A stretch of DNA of 64,000 nucleotides, from the NCBI GenBank assembly GCA_030372985.1, contig JAUCQB010000161.1, forward strand, positions 1 through 64,000, read 5' to 3'. Source of the stretch: Phycisphaerae bacterium (GTDB lineage Bacteria; Planctomycetota; Phycisphaerae; UBA1845; PWPN01). Made by a program: the position numbers and the translations under genes. The notes beneath the pieces were generated by a model. That model was not told the origin of the DNA. It did not search any database and saw nothing but the letters and a program-made list of their open reading frames with translations. Positions 1-7,596 of the stretch are shown here, piece by piece. The number at the start of each line of letters is the position of its first letter. Position 1 is the stretch's first letter.

Positions 1-1053
1 ATTATCACCTTCTTGTTCGCAGTTGGTTATGCGCAAAGCGACTGGCAATTCATCAAAGACACCCTCTGGACTGCGGGCGGGATTGCCGCAGACATGAAGT
101 ACGAATTCTCACGGACAACCGGGTACGTGTGTGGATTCGACGAGCATCCCAGCACATGCCAGCAGCGTCTGATCAATCTCGTCAACGCCGAGGCCCGGTA
201 CGGTGGAACAACCGATGCGACCGAGTTGTTCGGTCGGGCGTTGTGGATGGGTGCCGCAGACAACGTCGGGGCCACCAGCTTCAACACCACGGCTAATGGC
301 GAGATCTTTGTGTTCACGAAGACCGGCGATGTCTACGTTTTCCAGGCGTCCTCTCTTGAGCGCGTGCAAGCGGGGGTCAACACGGTGGGGCAAGGTGCTG
401 CGACCGCAGCGGTGGGCCTCCAGGTCGGCAATATGGCGGTAGTGACTACCGGCTCGACACTCAAGACGCTCGGGAGCCTCCGGCACAGTGGCACAATCGG
501 CTCATCGCCCTTGCGAGGAGCACCCATAATTCAGGGTGAACCGAAGCTATCTGCGCTAAGCAAGGGTAATCTGGCCGCCGAGACGCTTACGTCATCGACA
601 GCCCAACCGCCGCATGTTATCATTCTGAGGCAAACGGCGAGGTTCTTGAAGGATGAGGGTATAAGCTTATCCTTGCGGCGCGAGATGATTGAGGCGGGAT
701 TCAAAGGCACTGTCGGTGCGGACACGCCTGCCACTCTGACCAGATTCCAGGAGATCTTCGCCGGTACTGAGCGAGCGGGCAAGACATTCGGAGGCCGCCT
801 CGGAAACGTCTCGACTCGCGTTGAAACGATCATGGAGGCACAAGCCATGGAACGCGCCGGCTTGTTCCCATCATTCGAGTATTGGACTGGCCGTAATGCT
901 GTCGACCTCGTCGGGTTGGATGCAGCGGGCAACCCGGTACGAGCGGTGCAATTTGTTAGATGGAATCGGCTTTGGCCAGATGAGATTCCGACAAGCTTCC
1001 GAATAACACGGGACCTGGGCATCACAGTGCGTTTCGTCGTGGTCGAACCGTGA
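1..1053 (+). CDS. C-terminal part of an RHS-like polymorphic toxin (5' end outside window)
   Basis: The reading frame is open from the first base, so the protein starts upstream; a TTG at 13 is unlikely to be the true start. About 350 residues are visible. The first half has no motif I recognise. The last ~110 residues (from about base 720) look like a compact toxin tip. A hydrophobic strand with Asp at base 904 is followed by a turn and a second strand ending Q-F-V-R at base 949, which loosely recalls the D...(E/Q)xK core of restriction-endonuclease-fold toxins, although Arg stands where Lys is usual. The context supports a toxin: a small gene follows after 10 bp (probable immunity), then an RHS repeat scrap. 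The nuclease idea is inference; the RHS link rests on the scrap downstream. Confidence 0.55.
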   Translation: MITFLFAVGYAQSDWQFIKDTLWTAGGIAADMKYEFSRTTGYVCGFDEHPSTCQQRLINLVNAEARYGGTTDATELFGRALWMGAADNVGATSFNTTANGEIFVFTKTGDVYVFQASSLERVQAGVNTVGQGAATAAVGLQVGNMAVVTTGSTLKTLGSLRHSGTIGSSPLRGAPIIQGEPKLSALSKGNLAAETLTSSTAQPPHVIILRQTARFLKDEGISLSLRREMIEAGFKGTVGADTPATLTRFQEIFAGTERAGKTFGGRLGNVSTRVETIMEAQAMERAGLFPSFEYWTGRNAVDLVGLDAAGNPVRAVQFVRWNRLWPDEIPTSFRITRDLGITVRFVVVEP

Positions 1054-1063
1054 GGGCTGTGAC

Positions 1064-1570
1064 ATGGGCAAGGGGCCTGCTGGAACGGTCTTGCTGTTTG
1101 CCGGACCAGACGACGATTCCGCCTTTCGCGCTTATGCCAGGTCGATTGGCTTAGTGCTGTTGAATCCACACGCGTACAGGATGTCAGTAGAGGAAAACGA
1201 GCGGTCATTCGATGACCCAATCCAGGGCGGGCTGTTCTCATTCTTACCCGTTGAGTCCCTTCATCGCCATCCGCATCCAAACATAGGCCTGTGCGAAGCG
1301 TTGGATCCTCTGATTCGATACGTCCGGCCCAGGTACAGCCCGCCTCATCTCATCGTCGGACAGTTGATCTGGTACACGGACGTGGCCGAGTTTGCCCGGC
1401 AAACGAAACCGTATTTCGAGAAGCTCCGTCGTTGGGTGCGTGCCAACTGGAGACATCGAGAGGAAGACGGTTACTATGTCGGTCCTCAGGCGGAGCGCAT
1501 CTTGCAGGAAGAAGGTGCCAAAGTCGCTTACCTGCCCCCCGACGTGACGATCAAACAAATCAGGGTTTGA
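1064..1570 (+). CDS. Putative immunity protein for the upstream toxin
   Basis: A 168-residue soluble protein with no signal peptide and no family I recognise. It starts 10 bp after the stop of the toxin-like gene, the usual place for the immunity gene of a polymorphic toxin, and is followed directly by a displaced RHS repeat fragment. The sequence mixes acidic patches (around residues 15-20 and 45-52) with aromatic residues, and the C-terminal third is rich in Arg, Trp and Tyr. If the pair is real, this protein would bind the toxin tip in the cytoplasm and protect the producer and its kin. Function is inferred from position only. Confidence 0.5.
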   Translation: MGKGPAGTVLLFAGPDDDSAFRAYARSIGLVLLNPHAYRMSVEENERSFDDPIQGGLFSFLPVESLHRHPHPNIGLCEALDPLIRYVRPRYSPPHLIVGQLIWYTDVAEFARQTKPYFEKLRRWVRANWRHREEDGYYVGPQAERILQEEGAKVAYLPPDVTIKQIRV

Positions 1571-1590
1571 CACAGGGATGGCCGGACCCC

Positions 1591-1770
1591 GAGAGCTCCG
1601 TGGCTCGCGACGGCTCGCCCCACTCCTACAGTGGCACCAATCTCGACAACGAGTACGGGCAGATCGACGGCCAGGCGCTGACCTACGACGACGCCGGCAA
1701 CCTGTCGGTCGACGAAGACGGCCGGCACTACTACAACCAAGCCTGGGGTCAGAGCGCATTTAGCCACTAG
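1591..1770 (+). pseudogene. Displaced RHS repeat fragment
   Basis: In frame with base 1591 the sequence reads as a typical RHS/YD-repeat stretch, including YDDAGNLSVDEDGRHYY, where the YDxxGN core is diagnostic. The frame has no plausible start of its own and stops at 1768-1770. It reads like the piece of RHS core that lies just before a toxin tip. Such orphan scraps appear downstream of rhs loci when a new toxin tip and immunity gene are inserted and the old tip is pushed downstream. Here only about 60 residues remain. Confidence 0.7.
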
Positions 1771-1863
1771 CAAGCCTGGCTAGCGCACAGGTGTCAGAAA
1801 TGGGCACGCAGCTAGTTTCTCGGAAGACGACCGGATGTCTGAGGTGCGGAGATCGCATGTCTG

Positions 1864-1940
1864 ACCGCGGAATACGCTGAATACGCTGAAGGGCGGGCGC
1901 CGGGTTGCGGTTCCGCGTGGTCCGCGTATTCCGCGGTTCA
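1864..1940 (+). repeat. Dispersed palindromic repeat, copy 1
   Basis: The unit begins ACCGCGGAATACGC, repeats the word AATACGCTGA, has a variable centre, and ends with TTCCGCGTGGTCCGCG then TATTCCGCGGTTCA. The two ends are near inverted repeats of each other. A second copy with the same ends and a different centre lies at 19784-19851. It is intergenic here and abuts the truncated DUF5615 gene. I infer a non-autonomous dispersed element; no transposase is linked to it. Confidence 0.7.
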
Positions 1941-2019
1941 AGGGTCTTGGTGGTCTCTGGACATGAGAAAGCAACAGGTGTGCCCGTAGGCCCAGATTCT
2001 CGTCGAGCTTGACGTTCAA
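1941..2019 (-). pseudogene. Truncated DUF5615 (PIN-like toxin) gene
   Basis: Reading leftwards, a TTG at 2019-2017 overlaps the TGA stop of the DUF433 gene (TTGA). It opens a frame beginning LNVKLDENLGLRAHLLLSHV, which matches the typical N-terminus of DUF5615 PIN-like toxins (a short strand, then LDENL). After about 25 residues the frame runs into the dispersed repeat at 1864-1940 and reads repeat-derived sequence until a stop near 1780. The rest of the toxin is missing. DUF433 and DUF5615 are a standard two-gene toxin-antitoxin pair, so the order and overlap strongly support the call. Confidence 0.65.
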
Positions 2020-2264
2020 GTACCTGACTCCAAGGGTAGGTCGACAAATCGCTCGCGAGACATCTCCGCACCGTAGGCGACACAAGCCCTCACATCCTCC
2101 TCGGTCAAGCCTGGATACTCACGGCAGATATCCTCTGCGGTCTCGCCGCTGGCCAGGAGATCCAGAATGAGCGAGACCCAGATCCGATGTCCCCGAATAC
2201 AGGGCCTGCCGAAGCAGACTTTTGGGTCTATGGAGATCCGAGAGAGCAGTTCTTCTCTAGTCAT
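2016..2264 (-). CDS. DUF433 family protein (antitoxin-like)
   Basis: An 82-residue DUF433 protein. It shows the family pattern: an N-terminal stretch with the PKVCFGRPCIRGHRI motif, a central helix (LILDLLASGETAEDI) and a C-terminal helix after YPGLTEEDVRA. The start is ATG at 2264, with GGGAG about 7 bases upstream; the frame extends further up but without a better start. DUF433 proteins carry a winged-helix-like fold and usually act as the antitoxin of a DUF5615 nuclease. Here the partner directly downstream is cut short by a repeat, so this antitoxin now seems to be an orphan. Confidence 0.85.
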   Translation of the reverse strand: MTREELLSRISIDPKVCFGRPCIRGHRIWVSLILDLLASGETAEDICREYPGLTEEDVRACVAYGAEMSRERFVDLPLESGT

Positions 2265-2417
2265 GTCGGGCTCCCGTACAAGGCCTTGGGCGCCAGTGAA
2301 CAGGCCGGTGGATTCACGACCAGCCTCCCGTATTCTAGCACAAGCCTGGCCTGGGGTCACCGGAGGGATCAACCCGTGCTTGCGAGCGACTGTTCGCCCT
2401 CAAATCCGTAAACAGGG

Positions 2418-2834
2418 TCAGACGGGGTTGGGTGACTGCCTCACCTCAAGGCAGGCAGCGCTCTTCTCGACCAGGGCTCCGTGGACGTATCGGGCGATCG
2501 CGCCGACGGTCAGCAGTTCGGTCACGCGCTCGGCCCGCGGATTAGCCTCAAAGCCCGCCAGATCGAGAAACTTGTACTGATTTCGCAGGTTGGCCAGCGA
2601 CTCGGGGGTGAGCATGCCGTTCTCGTCCGAACGGACGGCCGTGCCGATCTTCTGAAACTCGGCCTTGATACCGTAGATCTTCTCGCATCTGAACGACAGT
2701 TCCAGAACATCGATCGATTCGCCGCCGAGGTCCTCAAAGAACCGGGCGGTTGGCGTCACTTCGTTGAGTTCGCGCGCCAGGATGTCGGCGACGATCTCCT
2801 GGACCTCTTGCAGCACTTCGTTCATCGTTTTCAT
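2418..2834 (-). CDS. Acyl-carrier-protein-like protein with long C-terminus
   Basis: The start is ATG at 2834 with GGAG 7 bases upstream, giving 138 residues. Residues 1-50 have the acyl carrier helix pattern, and the motif DLGGESIDVLEL contains the Ser expected to carry 4'-phosphopantetheine (GGESID in place of the common GxDSLD). The protein is longer than a usual ACP (about 80 residues), with an extra stretch around residues 60-105 and a short tail. No fatty acid or polyketide enzyme lies nearby. Its 5' part overlaps the 3' end of the recombinase gene by about 100 bases in another frame. A role in a specialised acylation is possible, but the partner enzymes cannot be named. Confidence 0.7.
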   Translation of the reverse strand: MKTMNEVLQEVQEIVADILARELNEVTPTARFFEDLGGESIDVLELSFRCEKIYGIKAEFQKIGTAVRSDENGMLTPESLANLRNQYKFLDLAGFEANPRAERVTELLTVGAIARYVHGALVEKSAACLEVRQSPNPV

Positions 2835-3537
2835 TTGTGAACTCCATGTTTGATGGCCGACCTGAAGCAGGAGAATCCGTTCTCCGCCGTCGTCGGCCGG
2901 TTTCGCAGATCCGCTGGGCCAGCTCTTCATAACGTTCGTCAACGAACTGCGCGTACACGACCGTCACCATCGGGTGGGCATGACCCAGTTGCCGCTGCAC
3001 GAAGAGCAGGTTGCCGCCGGTACGAAGGTACGCCAGGTAACCGTACGTGTGTCGCAGAAGCTGCACGCTGGCTCGGTCGCCGAGGCCGCAGGCACTGAGG
3101 ATCCGGACCACGCGGCGGTAGAGACCTGTTCGCTCGAAGGGACTGCGGCGATCGTTGAACAGTAACGGCTGAGTGGGGTCTGTCTGATCAACATCGTCTG
3201 GCAGCAGTAGTGGCCGTACTTCGCGGGCATACCAGCACACAAGTTCCGCTGTCCCTGCCGGGATGTAGACGCTGCGTTGATCGAGGCGGGGGCCACACAC
3301 CTCAAACACGGGCTTGCCGCTAACCACCGGCGTGTCAGCCAGCCGCAGGGAGCAGAATTCCGAATTCCGCAGACCGGAAAAAAGCAGGCACTCGATGATG
3401 ACCTGATCCAGCCGGGCAGCCGGCTTGCCGTCGGCGGAGACGCTTTGGGCCCGCTGACGAACAAAGCCGAGCAGGTCTTCGACCTCGTCGATCGAGAGGA
3501 ACATGTCCCGTGTGATTCCCCAGGGCGACCGTTTCAT
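2734..3537 (-). CDS. Tyrosine recombinase / phage-type integrase
   Basis: About 267 residues, starting at ATG 3537 with GGAG 7 bases upstream. The catalytic domain is recognisable: the first Arg in FSGLRNSE, the second box LLRHTYGYLAY (Arg with a following His), the third box LGHAHPMVTVVY with the active Tyr near the end. The N-terminal SAM-like arm is short. The last ~40 residues are Arg-rich, low in conserved features, and overlap the ACP-like gene, so the true functional end may be near base 2850. The gene has its own AT-rich promoter. It may mobilise the accessory genes around it, but I found no attachment sites. Confidence 0.85.
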   Translation of the reverse strand: MKRSPWGITRDMFLSIDEVEDLLGFVRQRAQSVSADGKPAARLDQVIIECLLFSGLRNSEFCSLRLADTPVVSGKPVFEVCGPRLDQRSVYIPAGTAELVCWYAREVRPLLLPDDVDQTDPTQPLLFNDRRSPFERTGLYRRVVRILSACGLGDRASVQLLRHTYGYLAYLRTGGNLLFVQRQLGHAHPMVTVVYAQFVDERYEELAQRICETGRRRRRTDSPASGRPSNMEFTNENDERSAARGPGDRRRHPGARTQRSDANRPVL

Positions 3538-3555
3538 GCGCAACTCCAATCTGTT

Positions 3556-3591
3556 TTGTTGAATTATGATTCAACATGACCAATCTGTCAA
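3556..3591 (-). promoter_or_regulatory. Sigma-70 promoter of the recombinase gene with overlapping operator
   Basis: On the minus strand TTGACA (3591-3586), a 17-base spacer and CATAAT (3568-3563) form a near-consensus promoter, placing transcription start near 3556, 18 bases before the recombinase ATG. A perfect 8-bp inverted repeat, TGTTGAAT/ATTCAACA (3557-3564 and 3569-3576), covers the -10 box and looks like a repressor site. The region is far more AT-rich than the rest of the window. Confidence 0.75.
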
Positions 3592-3640
3592 GATGAATTC
3601 TAGAGATAGCCAAGATATTACCTAACAGCTTTATTTATAA

Positions 3641-3654
3641 GAGATTATAATCTC
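3641..3654. promoter_or_regulatory. 14-bp perfect palindrome upstream of the recombinase promoter
   Basis: GAGATTATAATCTC is a perfect palindrome in the AT-rich gap between the HEAT-repeat gene and the recombinase gene, about 50 bp upstream of the -35 box. It may be a second regulator site or part of a terminator for the HEAT-repeat gene. No T-tract follows, so a regulatory site is the better guess. Confidence 0.4.
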
Positions 3655-3696
3655 ACGAACCTGCTTCTGGCGTGTTTGAAGGCCAATCCAGCCAGC

Positions 3697-5160
3697 TCAT
3701 TCCTGATTGGCCTGGGAGGTTGGCAAGGATGCCCGGGTTGAGGTGGCGGGGGCTGAGGTCGCGGTCTTCGATGTTGTTGCCGGGCAGAAGTGGTCTTTGT
3801 GTCGGAGGGCGAACTGCAACACGAGAAGACGCCGTTCGTCCTCGTCCTTGCGAAACCTCTCGCTCAGCCTGTCGAGCCGCTCAAGTTGTTCGTCGTTCAT
3901 CTCGGACAACTGCCGGTTACGCACCTCGGTGTTGCGAGAGGGACCCTTCTCTCCAAACTCGTCCATCGCCTTTTGCAGAAGGCGGGCGGTTCGCAGCGCC
4001 CCGATCTCCCGCAGGGATGAGACCGCCAATGTGGCGTTGCGCCCGCAAGTGCAGGTGAAGTAGTCCTCGAACCCATCGTCGCCCACGTGGTTTTCGAGGT
4101 TCGTCACGTACACCACCTTCTTCTGCGGATCGGACAGATCGCTCAGCCGGCGCTCCTCATTCAGCTTTTCCACGAACGAGTCAGGATCGGGAATGCCCTC
4201 CCAGACGCAGCGCGCTCGCATGGCCAGCAGCCGAGTTTCCTTGTCGCCCCAGACGAGAGTCTGGTTGATGAGGCTCTCGGTTTGTGGACAGCGGTTGTGA
4301 GCCAGGATCAGCAGTCCGAGGCCGTACTCTCTCGAATGTGGATAGCGGGCGGCCTCCGCACGCAATTGGCCGAGGAGGCGGATGATCTTCTCCGCCGGGA
4401 TGGCAACCCTGCCCTCTTCCAGCGCGCTGAGGACTGGTTCGAGCAGGCAACTCGACGGATCAAGGAACTTGTCGTTGGTCAGCACCTCAGCAGCCCGCTT
4501 GGCATTGATTTTCACGAGGCACTTGGGCACCTCGCCCGAGACCTCGTCCTCGGCCGAGAGGATTGCGACCAGCGGCTCGAAAACCGCTGCCCCGAAAGCC
4601 GCCGAGATACGGTTCTCGGAAACGGCCTGGGCGATGCCTCTGGTCGCGTAGACCTGCATCTCGTAGTCTTTTCCGGCAAGGATGTCTTTGACGGACTTGG
4701 CACATTCGTCGGTGGCGGTCCGTCCCAGGTAGAACGCCGCGTTCCTGCGGATTCCGCCCTTGGGGCTGTTCAGCAGGACCGTCAGCTCGCGAGCCGCGGT
4801 CTCCGGTTCAAACTTGATCAGCAGTTCGACGATTTCGTTAACCGGGCATTGCCAGCCGTAGCTCTTTCTTCGGCCTTTGTGGAACCGAGGGTCTTTCAGG
4901 GCCTTCAGGAGATGAGGAACGCAATCCGTGCCTTCAGCCGTCAGGTTTCTATAGGCGACCACGTACGAATCGCCATCCAGCAGGTCCTCGACCATGCCGT
5001 GAATGCGATCGTCCATCAGCCGCCGGACCTCGCTGTCTCGGCCGCCGTCTATCGGGTCGTCGAAGATGACTGCCGGACGCGGAAGCAGCCCCTCGGCGTG
5101 AGCGCCGCTGACGAGCACCTGCCCGAAGAGCCAGAGCCATACGAGATGAAGATGCTTCAT
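3697..5160 (-). CDS. Exported HEAT-repeat protein with DMP19-like (DUF4375) C-terminal domain
   Basis: 487 residues from ATG 5160, with AGGAGAGG just upstream. Residues 1-22 form a signal peptide (hydrophobic core, cut after AHA). Residues ~60-320 contain repeated helical pairs of HEAT type (for example VPHLLKALKDPRF and RRNAAFYLGRTATDECAKSVKDIL). Residues ~355-455 read VTNLENHVGDDGFEDYF, then a Cys pair, then REIGALRTARLLQKA, resembling the DMP19-like/DUF4375 fold, which normally has the 'NGGFxxYF...' pattern. A Thr/Ser/Ala-rich tail ends the protein. A protein-protein interaction role outside the cytoplasm is likely; the partner is unknown. Confidence 0.75.
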   Translation of the reverse strand: MKHLHLVWLWLFGQVLVSGAHAEGLLPRPAVIFDDPIDGGRDSEVRRLMDDRIHGMVEDLLDGDSYVVAYRNLTAEGTDCVPHLLKALKDPRFHKGRRKSYGWQCPVNEIVELLIKFEPETAARELTVLLNSPKGGIRRNAAFYLGRTATDECAKSVKDILAGKDYEMQVYATRGIAQAVSENRISAAFGAAVFEPLVAILSAEDEVSGEVPKCLVKINAKRAAEVLTNDKFLDPSSCLLEPVLSALEEGRVAIPAEKIIRLLGQLRAEAARYPHSREYGLGLLILAHNRCPQTESLINQTLVWGDKETRLLAMRARCVWEGIPDPDSFVEKLNEERRLSDLSDPQKKVVYVTNLENHVGDDGFEDYFTCTCGRNATLAVSSLREIGALRTARLLQKAMDEFGEKGPSRNTEVRNRQLSEMNDEQLERLDRLSERFRKDEDERRLLVLQFALRHKDHFCPATTSKTATSAPATSTRASLPTSQANQE

Positions 5161-5219
5161 GATCGCCTCTCCTTTGCCAGAGTCTTGCCTTTTATTTAAC
5201 TTTGGCAGGTGGGTCGCGG

Positions 5220-6080
5220 TCAACCGGCGGTCCGGATCGCTGCGCACACGTCTGCCACCTGGCGGCAGGCGGCCACATCATGCACCCGCACGCATTCGAC
5301 GCCGGCCAGGATGCAGGCGGCCACGGCCGCCAGCGTGCCGTACAAGCGTTTGATCGGTTCGGGAATACCCAGTACCTCTCCTATAAATCGCTTTCGGGAA
5401 GGACCTATGAGCACCGGCACGCCCAGATTGCGGAATTCGCCCGCATGGCGAAGGATCTCAAGGTTATGGGTCGTGGTTTTGCCGAAACCGATACCCGGAT
5501 CGACGAGGATCCGCTGTCGCCCAACCCCGGCCGCAACCGCCGCCGCGATCCGCTCAGCGAGAAACTCGCGGACCTCGGCGACCACGTTCCGATAGGTCGG
5601 GCACTGCTGCATGGTCGCCGGTGTGCCCTGCATGTGCATCAGGATCACGCCCGCGCCGCGGGAGGCCGCCACAGGCGCCAAAGCCTCATCATCGCGAAGA
5701 GCAGTGATGTCATTGATGATGGTTGCCCCGGCGTCCAAGGCTGCCCGGGCCACCTTCGCCAGGCGGGTGTCGATGGAGAGACCCGGGCCGGCGGGTCCGA
5801 ATCGCCGGGCCAGTTCGGCGATCACCGGCTGGGTTCGGCGGATCTGTTCATCAGCGGGCACGGGCCGGCTGCCCGGACGGGTCGACTCGCCGCCGATGTC
5901 GATCACGTCGGCACCCTCTTCGGCCATTCTGACGCCTGCGTCGATGGCCTCAGAAGCACCGGCATACCTGCCGCCGTCGCTGAACGAGTCGGGCGTCACG
6001 TTGAGCACACCGAAGACAAACGGTCCGCCGCCGGAAAGGAGCAACCTGCCTCTGATCTGTAATGCCTGTCCGGATGCCAT
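5220..6080 (-). CDS. folP: Dihydropteroate synthase
   Basis: Joins 6-hydroxymethyl-dihydropterin diphosphate and p-aminobenzoate to make dihydropteroate in folate synthesis. The family motifs are in order: VLNVTPDSFSDGG near the N-terminus, IDIGGESTRPG, SIDTRLAKVA, INDITAL, DPGIGFGK, GPSRKRFIG, and the C-terminal VRVHDVA. Length is about 286 residues, normal for FolP. I prefer the ATG at 6080 because a TATAAT box on the minus strand (6093-6088) sits 7 bases before it, which would give a leaderless mRNA; ATGs at 6089 and 6116 are alternatives but overlap or precede this box. No other folate gene is adjacent. Confidence 0.95.
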   Translation of the reverse strand: MASGQALQIRGRLLLSGGGPFVFGVLNVTPDSFSDGGRYAGASEAIDAGVRMAEEGADVIDIGGESTRPGSRPVPADEQIRRTQPVIAELARRFGPAGPGLSIDTRLAKVARAALDAGATIINDITALRDDEALAPVAASRGAGVILMHMQGTPATMQQCPTYRNVVAEVREFLAERIAAAVAAGVGRQRILVDPGIGFGKTTTHNLEILRHAGEFRNLGVPVLIGPSRKRFIGEVLGIPEPIKRLYGTLAAVAACILAGVECVRVHDVAACRQVADVCAAIRTAG

Positions 6081-6087
6081 GGGCCAC

Positions 6088-6093
6088 ATTATA
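6088..6093 (-). promoter_or_regulatory. -10 box of folP, leaderless arrangement
   Basis: TATAAT on the minus strand ends 7 bases before the preferred folP ATG, so the transcript would begin at or next to the start codon. No convincing -35 box is visible. Confidence 0.5.
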
Positions 6094-6280
6094 GACGGGC
6101 CGTGCTTGCGGTACATGGAAAGAGCAGGATGCCGGAGTACTTGGATCAGGGGGCCTCAGTGATTCGTAACCTATTTCGCATAAAGGAGTTAAGATCTGAG
6201 GCGACCGCCTCCAAACCATACGCCGATCCGCGGCATGGCAGGGAGATGCAGAGAATCCGAAAATTCCCCTAACCAAACAC

Positions 6281-6308
6281 TTGCCTAACTTCCGATGCGT
6301 TGTATACT
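6281..6308 (+). promoter_or_regulatory. Sigma-70 promoter of recA
   Basis: TTGCCT (6281-6286), a 16-base spacer and TATACT (6303-6308) lie 47 bases before the recA ATG. Downstream, GAATCGAGGTTC (6324-6335) differs at one position from GAACNNNNGTTC, the LexA half-site arrangement of Gram-positive bacteria, so it is a candidate SOS operator. Confidence 0.6.
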
Positions 6309-6355
6309 GTTACCAGCATTGATGAATCGAGGTTCATTTTCAGGACGCACGAATC

Positions 6356-7501
6356 ATGACCCAGAGCACAACGTCTGCAACAACCAGCAATCGGGAGCAG
6401 GCCCTGGCCCGGGCCCTGCAACACATCGAGAAGAGCTTCGGCAAGGGCGCGATCATGAAGCTCGACCAGCACGAAATGACCATCCACGACGGTATCAGCA
6501 CGGGCACGCTGTCGCTGGACCTGGCTCTCGGCGGGTACGGGATCCCTCGTGGGCGGGTCGTCGAGCTGTTCGGGCCGGAGTCATGTGGCAAGACCACGCT
6601 GGCCCTGCACGTGGCCGCGGCCGCTCAGCGGGCCGGCGGCGTGGCGGCGGTGATTGATGCCGAGCACGCGCTGGACCCGACGTGGGTCAAGCGATGCGGC
6701 GTGAGACTCGAGGAACTCCTGGTCAGCCAGCCGGATACCGGGGAACAGGCCATGGAGATCGTCGAGATGCTCGTTCGCTCAAACGCGGTGGACTGCATTA
6801 TCGTGGATTCCGTGGCGGCGCTGGTGCCCAAGGCGGAATTGGAAGGCGAAATGGGGCAGTCGCATGTCGGCCTTCAGGCGCGGCTGATGAGCCAGTCGCT
6901 CCGCAAGCTGACGGGAGTGATCTCCAAGAGCAAGTGCATTGTGATCTTCATCAACCAGCTTCGCGAGAAGATCGGGGTCATGTTCGGCAACCCCGAGACA
7001 ACGCCCGGAGGGCGGGCACTCAAGTTCTACTCGTCGATCCGCCTGGACGTACGCAGGATCACGACGCTGAAAGAGGGCGAGACGGCCATCGGCAACCGGG
7101 TGAAGGCCAAGGTGGTCAAGAACAAGGTCGCCGCTCCATTCCAGTCGGCGGAGTTTGATATCATGTTTCATTCGGGCATCAGCAGCGAGGGCGACCTGAT
7201 CGACCTGGCCATCGCTGAGGGCCTGATCGAGAAAACCGGCGCGTGGATCAGCTATGGGCAGGTTCGCTTGGGCCAGGGTCGCGAGAACGCCAAGCAGTTC
7301 ATCCAGGAGAATCCGGACCTGGCCAACGAGATTCGCGAGAAGATTCTTGCCCGGCGGCGCCCGGCCGCGACTCCCGTTTCCGGCGACGGCAAGGCTCCCT
7401 CTGAAACCTCGAAGGCAACAACCGTTACCAAGGAAGATCCCGCCGCGAGGGACAAGGTTAAGGCCAGGCCGAAGTTCCCGCCGCCCAAGGGCAGGCGCTG
7501 A
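6356..7501 (+). CDS. recA: Recombinase RecA
   Basis: The DNA strand-exchange ATPase of homologous recombination and co-protease for LexA. 381 residues, slightly longer than E. coli RecA because of a charged Lys/Pro/Ala-rich tail after residue ~340. Walker A is GPESCGKTT at residues 73-81; the signature [13 protein letters not shown] and the downstream [17 protein letters not shown] are intact, as is the C-terminal [19 protein letters not shown]. The gene stands alone with its own promoter; no recX follows. The downstream gap holds an inverted-repeat element. Confidence 0.98.
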   Translation: MTQSTTSATTSNREQALARALQHIEKSFGKGAIMKLDQHEMTIHDGISTGTLSLDLALGGYGIPRGRVVELFGPESCGKTTLALHVAAAAQRAGGVAAVIDAEHALDPTWVKRCGVRLEELLVSQPDTGEQAMEIVEMLVRSNAVDCIIVDSVAALVPKAELEGEMGQSHVGLQARLMSQSLRKLTGVISKSKCIVIFINQLREKIGVMFGNPETTPGGRALKFYSSIRLDVRRITTLKEGETAIGNRVKAKVVKNKVAAPFQSAEFDIMFHSGISSEGDLIDLAIAEGLIEKTGAWISYGQVRLGQGRENAKQFIQENPDLANEIREKILARRRPAATPVSGDGKAPSETSKATTVTKEDPAARDKVKARPKFPPPKGRR

Positions 7502-7596
7502 AGAGGAATGGAGCGACGCGTGGATTGAGATCCGGTGGGTAATCTCGTACGGCACGGGTCGGTGCGGCTCTGGTGCCGACCCCGTGCGTCCTCGAT

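Noticed and set aside
1578..1763. Small plus-strand frame starting at ATG 1578
   Set aside because: It is out of frame with the RHS fragment and has an Arg-rich composition without any motif.
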